From the NCBI GenBank assembly GCA_907163375.1, contig CAJQUW010007434.1, forward strand, positions 1 to 64,000: a stretch of DNA of 64,000 nt, written 5' to 3'. Below are positions 58,846-64,000 of this stretch, in pieces. This DNA is from Prostheceraeus crozeri (taxonomy: Eukaryota > Platyhelminthes > Polycladida > Euryleptidae). Below the pieces are notes generated by a model. The model worked only from the letters and a program-made list of their open reading frames with translations, did no database searches and had not been told where the DNA came from. How positions within the stretch are numbered: the stretch's first letter is position 1; every line of letters begins with the position of its first letter. A program made the position numbers and the translations under genes.

Positions 58846-59993
58846 ATGGCAAATGATAAGAATCGTAAATTTTATATCAAAATGTGTGTGTGCGGTCGAA
58901 TAAATCGCAGTGCGGACGGCAAGGCGCATGTCAAGAAGGCGGGCACCGGCCACATGATTATCTTGAATAGGGTTGCGTGTGTAAAGTGTTGAAGGGTGAT
59001 GAGGATGAAGCGCGTTTTTACAGAGTGCATGCTGACTGTAGTGGAGGTTTGGTGAATGACTTGCGATTCACGCAGTTGATTGTTGAAGAGAGGGAGCGAA
59101 TGTTGGCGATAGAGCGAGACGGCAAGGTGGAGAATGTTGTTGAGAATGATGAGTTGGCGAGAGCAGTTGCTTCGTTGGAGGCTGAGATTGAGCGAAAGAG
59201 AGTGCTTGAGAGTGATGATGAGGATGATGTGGATTTAGATAGGGAGCGTGTGAGGAAGTTGAGCTCTTCGTCGTCGGAGGTGTCAAACATTGTCATCACC
59301 GACCCCCCGAAGAGCTCATCTTCCCCAAAAGTGAAGAGTGGTGGGATTCGTAAGCAGTCGGCGAGGTGGTTGAAGGATGAAGAGAAGAGGCATGTATCGC
59401 AGCAGATGGCGCATGATTTGTTGGTGAATAAGTATGAGAGTTTGAAGAAGGTGAAGGATGAAGTCGTGAAGGAGTTGGATGAGTTGAAAAAGAAGGAACT
59501 GAAGTCGAAGGAGGTAGCGGATGAGAATATTCGTATGAGGCGTAGTGTGACTGATTTGAAGAATAAGACGCGAGAGTTGGAAGAGAAGAATGATGACTGT
59601 GAGAAGAGGGCGAGTGCTGCGGAGAGAAGAATGAGAGATGCAGAAGCGAAGTTTGAGGAGATGATGAAGGAGATGAGTGTGTTGAGAGCGAGGAATGTTG
59701 AGTTGGAGAGGACTGTGGCTCGGCGGGGTGATGAGAGGCAGGCGTTTGAGAAGTTGGAGCGCATGAGGGATGAGTGGAATCGTGTGAATGAGGATAGGTT
59801 GTTTGAGTTTCACATCCCTATTCGGGATAATCATTTGGACGGTGAAGTACTCGTCAACCGTAGTCTGGACGAGTCAATAATTTGTTATAACGGCCATCCA
59901 ACCAAAAAATGTCTCCATGCCACCCTGAGAATGCGCGGCCATCTCCACAAATTTTCTGTCAGGAAGCGCGCGAGACTACCTAAGGATGGCTAA
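58846..59993 (+). CDS. Coiled-coil protein with N-terminal Cys motif (Polinton-like island)
   Basis: Not recognised. The start at 58846 gives MANDKNRKFYIKMCVCGRIN. Cys pairs CVC and CVKC, about 30 residues apart, suggest a small zinc ribbon. After an acidic/Ser-rich linker (about 58977-59330), a region from about 59400 to 59780 is dense in Glu, Lys and Arg with heptad-like Leu/Val spacing, a long coiled coil. The last about 60 residues are basic and contain Cys and His (NGHPTKKCLHATLRMRGHLH). Purine-rich codons set it apart from the AT-rich leftward genes. About one break is suspected. A candidate intron (59998-60057) follows the stop, then the repeated 3' module. It may be a nucleic-acid-binding accessory protein; this is a guess. 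Confidence 0.5.
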
Positions 59994-60091
59994 CTTGGTA
60001 AGTGAAAAGTAAATAAGATAGTATATCCTATTCTAATACATGTCATTTTCATTGCAGATCTTTTACCCGCCTTCACCACCCCATCAATTCA

Positions 60092-60234
60092 CTCCCGAGA
60101 ACGAACCATCGGCTCTCTTGAGGGCCACCTAGGGGCAAGACATGATAGAACCTCCACGCGGTTTGCCCTGGGCAGTCTTCGGACTGGCGAATACTATCAT
60201 TAAGTTGAATCTGCTATCAGTCAACTTGAACGTT
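60092..60234 (+). terminator. 3' module copy 1 (histone-like stem-loop)
   Basis: Follows the coiled-coil gene. Hairpin GGCTCTCTTGAGGGCC at 60111-60126 (6-bp stem, 4-nt loop) is followed by ACC, then GGGGCAAGACATGATAGAA. Two more hairpins follow: CAGTC-TTCG-GACTG (60173-60186, a UUCG tetraloop) and AAGTTGA ... TCAACTT. The first hairpin fits the histone 3' stem-loop pattern except for the last loop base. Confidence 0.6.
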
Positions 60235-60251
60235 GCGTCGCGTTAGAGGGG

Positions 60252-60259
60252 TATATAAA
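60252..60259 (+). promoter_or_regulatory. TATA box of the 88-codon gene
   Basis: TATATAAA, 18 bp after copy 1 of the 3' module and 32 bp before the ATG at 60291. CTCATTTCATTTC lies between and is a plausible initiator, leaving a very short leader. Confidence 0.65.
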
Positions 60260-60290
60260 CCACTGCCTCTCATTTCATTTCATTTCAATC

Positions 60291-60557
60291 ATGCAGACGC
60301 CGAACAGTCAAGTCAGCTCTCCTCGCGGACCGCAGTTAAGGCCGCGAAATTTATTTGAGGAATTTGTCAGGCTAGAGGAGCAAGACAGAGTCCACAATAA
60401 TCTTGCTCGGATTGGCAATCCGATGACAGCAACTGTTGTCAATCCAACGGAATGGCGCTACATTCCACTTTTAAGCCACGTGCCAATTAGCGTGGAAGCC
60501 GACACTGCTACCAAAGAGAGAGTCAAAGACTCTCTCAGCAGAATTGGTAGGGTGTAA
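60291..60557 (+). CDS. Small protein, 88 codons (Polinton-like island)
   Basis: MQTPNSQVSSPRGPQLRPRN start; unrecognised. It contains an internal duplication (VHNNLARIGNPM and VKDSLSRIGRV). The Pro/Ser/Arg-rich start is followed by an amphipathic helix (LFEEFVRLEEQDRVHNNLAR). It is framed by its own TATA box and by 3' module copies before and after, which supports it being a real gene. Confidence 0.6.
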   Translation: MQTPNSQVSSPRGPQLRPRNLFEEFVRLEEQDRVHNNLARIGNPMTATVVNPTEWRYIPLLSHVPISVEADTATKERVKDSLSRIGRV

Positions 60558-60568
60558 GATGACGTTAT

Positions 60569-60710
60569 TCCCGAGAACGAACCACCGGCTCTCTTAAGGG
60601 CCACCATGGGGCAAGATTTGATAGAACCTCCTCGCGGTTTGCCCCGGGCAGTCTTCAGACTGGCGAATACTATCATTAAGTTGAATCTGCTATCAGTCAA
60701 CTTGAACGTT
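60569..60710 (+). terminator. 3' module copy 2 (histone-like stem-loop)
   Basis: Starts 12 bp after the stop of the 88-codon gene. Hairpin GGCTCTCTTAAGGGCC (60587-60602) fits GGYYYUHUNHARRRCC fully and is followed by ACC and a GGGGCAAGA stretch. CAGTC-TTCA-GACTG (60649-60662) keeps the stem while the loop differs from copy 1. AAGTTGA ... TCAACTT is unchanged. Confidence 0.65.
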
Positions 60711-60775
60711 ATGCAGTCGATTGCCATCCCTGAAGCATTCTGATTCGCTGTTGAGCAATTCATTGTTGAAAACTC

Positions 60776-60783
60776 TATATAAG
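60776..60783 (+). promoter_or_regulatory. TATA box of the 85-codon gene
   Basis: TATATAAG, 65 bp after module copy 2 and 40 bp before the ATG at 60824. A CTCATTCAATTTT stretch precedes the ATG, much like the 88-codon gene. Confidence 0.6.
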
Positions 60784-60823
60784 CCAGAAGATTGTAGCGC
60801 TTCTCATTCAATTTTAAGTCACG

Positions 60824-61081
60824 ATGGAAGCAACGTCTCCTGCCAACAGCATTCCCGTCTTCATCGATGAAGACAACGCCATTCCCGAGTTCATCATCCT
60901 CGACGAGTGGGATGAAGAGGATGAGAAGAAGGGGAAGATCAAGAAGATCATTTGGACGGATGAGGTATGGACTCCGAATACCACCCGCATCCGAAAGGTG
61001 CCAGATGCACCACCACGGCTTAGGCGGCACAGGGTCTATGACAACCTAACTGTCATACCCATTAACTATTCCAGCCAATAG
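60824..61081 (+). CDS. Small acidic/basic protein, 85 codons (Polinton-like island)
   Basis: MEATSPANSIPVFIDEDNAI start; unrecognised. The first half is acidic (ILDEWDEEDEKKGK) and the second half basic (TRIRKVPDAPPRLRRHRVY). It has its own TATA box, and module copy 3 starts 12 bp after the stop. The gene layout is the same as for the 88-codon gene. Confidence 0.6.
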   Translation: MEATSPANSIPVFIDEDNAIPEFIILDEWDEEDEKKGKIKKIIWTDEVWTPNTTRIRKVPDAPPRLRRHRVYDNLTVIPINYSSQ

Positions 61082-61092
61082 TCAACTTGTTA

Positions 61093-61235
61093 CTCCCGAG
61101 AACGAACCATCGGCTCTCTTAAGGGCCACCTAGGGGCAAGACATGATAGAATTTCCACGCGGTTTGCCCTGGGCAGTCTTCGGACTGGCGAATACTATCA
61201 TTAAGTTGAATCTGCTATCAGTCAACTTGAACGTT
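61093..61235 (+). terminator. 3' module copy 3 (histone-like stem-loop)
   Basis: Hairpin GGCTCTCTTAAGGGCC (61112-61127), ACC, GGGGCAAGACATGATAGAA, the UUCG hairpin (61174-61187) and the final AAGTTGA/TCAACTT stem. It is closest in sequence to copy 1. No TATA box follows at short range, so it seems to end the array. Confidence 0.65.
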
Positions 61236-61574
61236 GCAAATGAAGTTCGGTGTAATACTTCCTTTCGACGGGCGTTCCTGTAAAGGGCGGCGGTGAAACC
61301 CGTAGCTATGTATACCGCAAGGGACATTCGGCAATGGTCAATCTTGTTTAACCTCTCTGCGTCATGTTTGCAAGTGATTGCCTCTGTCTCAACGTAGTAT
61401 GCATTCGCGCCAGGGCGACATTTAGCCAACTGTCGAAGGTTGCCTAAAACTTTCCATTGCATACGGTATGAGAACCATGAGTTCTATCTGTCTCTATCAA
61501 TGAGACGAATTGATGAATGGAATGAAATGGGAGGACACTCACGCGCCACACGCAACATAACACACTTCTCTCTT
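61236..61574. other. Spacer with an uncertain minus-strand frame
   Basis: A minus-strand frame (61462 downward, MQWKVLGNLRQLAKCRPGAN) is open for about 75 codons and then runs into module copy 3, which is itself open on the minus strand. It is not convincing as a gene. Confidence 0.25.
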
Positions 61575-62174
61575 CCGTAGTCTAACAAGCTCTTTACACA
61601 TGGATTGCAGTCGATTGCTATCCCTGTATCAGAAGTGTAGGCTATCTTAATTTTATTTAACACTATTTCAACTACCATCATCGCCCATATGAAATGTTTT
61701 AAGATTTACAAGTCAGACTAAGCGTGCTACTATTTCCAAATGAAAAAGTATACATGGTTAAATCATCCACTTAAGCCCATCCGTAGTCTAACAAGCTCTT
61801 TACACATGGATCGCAGTCGATTGCTATCCCTGTATCAGAAGTGTAAGCTATCTTAATTTTATTTGACACTATTTCAACTACCATCATCGCCCATATGAAA
61901 TGTTATAAGATTTACAAGTCAGACTAAGCGTGCTACTATTTCCAAATGAAAAAGTATACATGGTTAAATCATCCACTGAAGCCCCATCCGTAGTCTAACA
62001 AGCTCTTTACACATGGATCGCAGTCGATTGCTATCCCTGTATCAGAAGTGTAAGCTATCTTAATTTTATTTGACACTATTTCAACTACCATCATCGCCCA
62101 TATGAAATGTTTTAAGATTTACAAGTTAGACTAAGCGTGCTACTATTTCCAAATGAAAAAGTATACATGGTTAA
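61575..62174. repeat. Three direct repeats of about 206 bp
   Basis: Units start CCGTAGTCTAACAAGCTCTT at 61575, 61781 and 61988 and are nearly identical. The third ends at GTATACATGGTTAA (62174). Each contains GCAGTCGATTGCTATCCCTG, which also occurs after module copy 2 (60714). No coding frame is conserved. Near-identity implies recent amplification or ongoing homogenisation. Confidence 0.9.
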
Positions 62175-62224
62175 TATCCATTCAAGTAAGTCAGTATGAA
62201 AGCAAAGATAATACGAAATAAAAA

Positions 62225-62230
62225 TTTATT
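62225..62230 (-). terminator. Polyadenylation signal of the minus-strand pair
   Basis: AATAAA on the minus strand, overlapping the stop codon of the 46-codon gene. It contrasts with the histone-like module of the plus-strand genes. Confidence 0.5.
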
Positions 62231-62369
62231 ATGGCATGTATTTCAAAAGGTCTTCATCGTCAATATCGTCCCAGAGTCTGGCTTCACATAGATAACAAAA
62301 ACAGTTCACTTGCTTTAATCGTTCTTCCACTGCGAGCCTCATTTTGTCGATATACTCCCTCTCCGCCAT
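62229..62369 (-). CDS. Tiny protein, 46 codons, with CxCxxC
   Basis: ATG at 62369, stop at 62229-62231: MAEREYIDKMRLAVEERLKQ, then VNCFCYLCEARLWDDIDDED and LLKYMP. An amphipathic helix precedes a Cys cluster and an acidic tail. The stop overlaps a minus-strand AATAAA (62225-62230). It lies 16 bp downstream of the stop of the next minus-strand gene, with a CAGCCACGAACT spacer. The function is unknown. Confidence 0.5.
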   Translation of the reverse strand: MAEREYIDKMRLAVEERLKQVNCFCYLCEARLWDDIDDEDLLKYMP

Positions 62370-62385
62370 AGTTCGTGGCTGGGAG

Positions 62386-62676
62386 TTAGGGGTGTACCAT
62401 TCCCATAATTGGTGGAGGATTTTTGGTGCTGGTGATCTCCATCACATCGTCAGTATCGTACTGGAGATACTTCCACCTCACGCCTGTTAAGTCGGGACAC
62501 TCCTTCTCACATACACTCTCTTCGTCGTCCTCTGGTAATGACAACTTTCTGATATTGTCCAGTCGGTACACTTTCGCTACCTTTCCCTTCGTTGGAGCGT
62601 TTGGTGCAACGAGCGCCTTTGGTGTTGAGCATGGAGAAGAGAATTTTGTGTTTGGTGTTGTCGGAGGGCTTGTCAT
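62386..62676 (-). CDS. Small protein, 96 codons (Polinton-like island)
   Basis: MTSPPTTPNTKFSSPCSTPK start at 62676; unrecognised. The Pro/Thr/Ser-rich N-terminus is followed by a middle part with KVYRLDNIRKLSLPEDDEES and CEKECPDLTGVRWKYLQYDT. It shares its upstream region with the divergent plus-strand gene starting at 62934. Confidence 0.5.
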   Translation of the reverse strand: MTSPPTTPNTKFSSPCSTPKALVAPNAPTKGKVAKVYRLDNIRKLSLPEDDEESVCEKECPDLTGVRWKYLQYDTDDVMEITSTKNPPPIMGMVHP

Positions 62677-62773
62677 GTTGACTGTAAATAATAACTTTGA
62701 AATGTTTTCTAATTCTTAAGTATCAACAAGCAACCAATCAGAATGAACAGCCAATGAATGATGAATATGAAAG

Positions 62774-62781
62774 TATATATG
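62774..62781 (+). promoter_or_regulatory. TATA-like box of the zinc-finger/polymerase-type gene
   Basis: TATATATG, about 24 bp before TCATTTCACTC, which repeats the initiator-like motif of the small genes. The leader after it contains an imperfect duplication of about 48 bp (GAGACATATAAGTGAA and GAGGCGTACAAGTGAA). Confidence 0.5.
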
Positions 62782-62933
62782 TAAAGTGACATTCGTGTCA
62801 TTTCACTCTGTCTTTGAGACATATAAGTGAAGTGTTCTCTGGCGAATTCTATATTTGAGGCGTACAAGTGAACTGCTCTCTCGTGAAGTCTCTATCTTGT
62901 TGAAGTATCAACCTTAAACTCGATTTCGTTGAA

Positions 62934-64000
62934 ATGGTAAGTTGAAAATTTCTTCACTCATCTCCCTCAAACGTGTGGCTAATATCATCTTCCTCAATTT
63001 CAGGCATCAACTTCATCACCAACGCCCTCCCTTCTCGAGGAAAGTTTAGAGTTGTTGAGTCAAAGTAGGTTGTAACAATACACTGAGACTTGAATAGAGA
63101 TGATAGAATGATTTCTCTTTCAGGTGATGTGAGTTCCAGCTCAGGACTCTCGCGACAAGGCAACGAGTGGGAATGTGCCGACTGCGGACATATGTTTACA
63201 AGGAAGCACAGTCTCCTTCGACACATCAAACAACGTGTGTGTCAACGCAAAGCAGTGTCAATCTCCGGAGGTGAAGTTGATTCTGACGATGACATCTCCT
63301 TTCCTTGCGATTTATGCCCTCTTTCTTTTGATAGTCACTTTCAGCGATCTTCGCACAGACTTCAACACACGCATGCAAATGATCACTAAACCAACGGTAC
63401 CTCTACCATCTCCCTCATTAATGTTTCACATAATAATTTAGTACGCGACTACTGCATGGAGTCCAATACTCAAATAGTAGATTTTCCTGAGTGGCTCCTT
63501 CAAAATTCTAACATTATCGAAGAGCTCTTCAACAATTTAGACAATTTTAGAATGAAGGCGCTCATCTACCTTAAACTAAAATATATTAAGATAGATTTTC
63601 AAACGGGTCAAGTGACGGAGAGAATACAGTTTCATGTTCCTTCCTCTTCCGCAACCGAAGTTGTAGACTGCGAGTCTTGGCTAAATTTTCACATTCAATG
63701 TTTAAAATCAAATGTAGATAAATTCAATCAACGTGACAGCGCTCTCATTTTTGATGGTGTGGACTCAGCCATATTCAAAATTTCCCTATTAGAAAGTCAT
63801 GCAGCTCGAGGCACATTTAAACTACCAAAAACGTTGTATAATAAGAAAGCTGTCATCAATGTCGATTGTAAATCACAGTGTTTCAAATATGCAGTCCTAT
63901 CCATCCTTCACTATAATGATATCAACGCGAATCGAAATCATACCTATAGCTATAGACAGTGGGAGGATGAACTAGACTTTGAAGGTTGTGATAGTAACAA
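62934..64000 (+). CDS. Polinton-type large protein, N-terminal part with two zinc fingers (fossil, partial)
   Basis: ATG at 62934-62936. Two short GT-AG introns are likely in the 5' part (62937-63003 and 63065-63123), and frame and phase agree across them. Two zinc fingers follow: one C2HC (WECADCGHMF, about 63165-63245) and one C2H2 (FPCDLCPLSF, about 63300-63375). From about 63440 to the edge is a region with KLPKTLYNKKAVINVDCKSQ, CFKYAVLSILHYND and WEDELDFEGC, matching the N-terminal domain of the large Polinton/adintovirus protein that carries DNA polymerase B (typically KKAIINVKN--KCF-WSVLAALHP). The polymerase itself would lie beyond the window. About one break is suspected. Confidence 0.7.

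Larger units (their letters stand above)
50966..64000. mobile_element. Polinton/adintovirus-like island (fossil), runs off right edge
   Basis: Parts recognised: a penton/minor-capsid-like gene, a coiled-coil gene and a transmembrane gene on the minus strand (50966-57114); then, on the plus strand, a coiled-coil gene with Cys motif, two small genes and the N-terminal part of a large zinc-finger protein of the Polinton polymerase type; two tiny minus-strand genes sit near 62.2-62.7 kb. A Ty3/Gypsy element has inserted at about 51.9-55.4 kb. Major capsid, ATPase, protease and integrase genes were not seen and may lie outside. Frames are long, so the element is young; about one or two breaks are suspected. 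That all parts belong to one element is inference. Confidence 0.65.

Noticed and set aside
59018-59764. Long minus-strand open frame opposite the coiled-coil gene
   Set aside because: Ser/Phe/Leu-rich mirror of Glu/Lys/Arg codons on the plus strand; the plus-strand reading has promoter, Cys motif and coiled-coil features.
60458-61030. 190-codon minus-strand open frame across the small-gene array
   Set aside because: It overlaps two plus-strand genes with TATA boxes and the repeated 3' module; no domain or minus-strand promoter seen.
60092-61235. Repeated 3' module read as protein (ENEPSALLRA and downstream)
   Set aside because: The frame is partly open in all copies, but two copies have a stop at the same place and the gene stops lie before it; the hairpins explain conservation better.
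1-64000. CRISPR arrays, riboswitches, bacterial operons, rRNA genes
   Set aside because: Nothing in the window resembles them; introns, TATA boxes and metazoan transposons point to a eukaryotic nuclear genome.

Overview
The window looks like nuclear DNA of an AT-rich, non-vertebrate metazoan. Intron-bearing genes with GT-AG junctions, many cut-and-paste DNA transposons (mariner/IS630-like, piggyBac, hAT, CACTA, a PIF-Harbinger MITE and a probable Sola-type element), non-LTR and LTR retroelement pieces and a Polinton-like region support this. I cannot name the species from sequence alone.

Region by region. 0-12.3 kb holds a gene of nine small exons whose splice phases all agree (about 322 codons, BEN-like C-terminus, tentative). 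Its introns carry a decayed mariner, a piggyBac-type MITE with palindromic subterminal repeats, and a PIF-Harbinger MITE. 13.5-17.7 kb holds the 3' end of a LINE and a large CACTA/TNP2-type transposase. 17.7-23.6 kb is mostly AT-rich DNA with a few foldback repeats. 23.6-25.6 kb is a mariner/IS630-type transposon with a foldback inside it. 26.1-27.5 kb and 49.1-50.5 kb are two inverted copies of a repeat of about 1.4 kb. 28.1-29.0 kb is a LINE 5' end. 29.1-33.4 kb is a piggyBac element split by a mariner and by a foldback. 34.6-39.3 kb is a Sola-like element containing a non-autonomous hAT with a perfect 8-bp target duplication. 42-43.8 kb is a second hAT sitting in a minisatellite that recurs beside the piggyBac. 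47.1-47.7 kb carries three phase-compatible exons of an unknown gene.

From about 50.9 kb to the right edge the window enters a Polinton/adintovirus-like island. A leftward block encodes a penton/minor-capsid-like protein, a coiled-coil protein and a transmembrane protein, and a Ty3/Gypsy pol inserted on the other strand splits it. A long inverted repeat separates this block from rightward genes: a coiled-coil protein with a Cys motif, two very small proteins, and the zinc-finger N-terminal part of a large Polinton-type protein (probably the polymerase protein) running off the window. Two tiny leftward genes lie between. These are treated as fossil, virus-like sequence.

The most unusual signal is in that island. 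Three neighbouring rightward genes each end in the same module of about 143 bp. It begins with a hairpin that matches the metazoan histone mRNA 3' stem-loop pattern, followed by a CAAGA-type purine-rich stretch and two further hairpins. TATA boxes of the next genes follow two of the three modules. This suggests a compact array of genes using a histone-like, possibly non-polyadenylated, 3' end. I know of no description of this in Polinton relatives.
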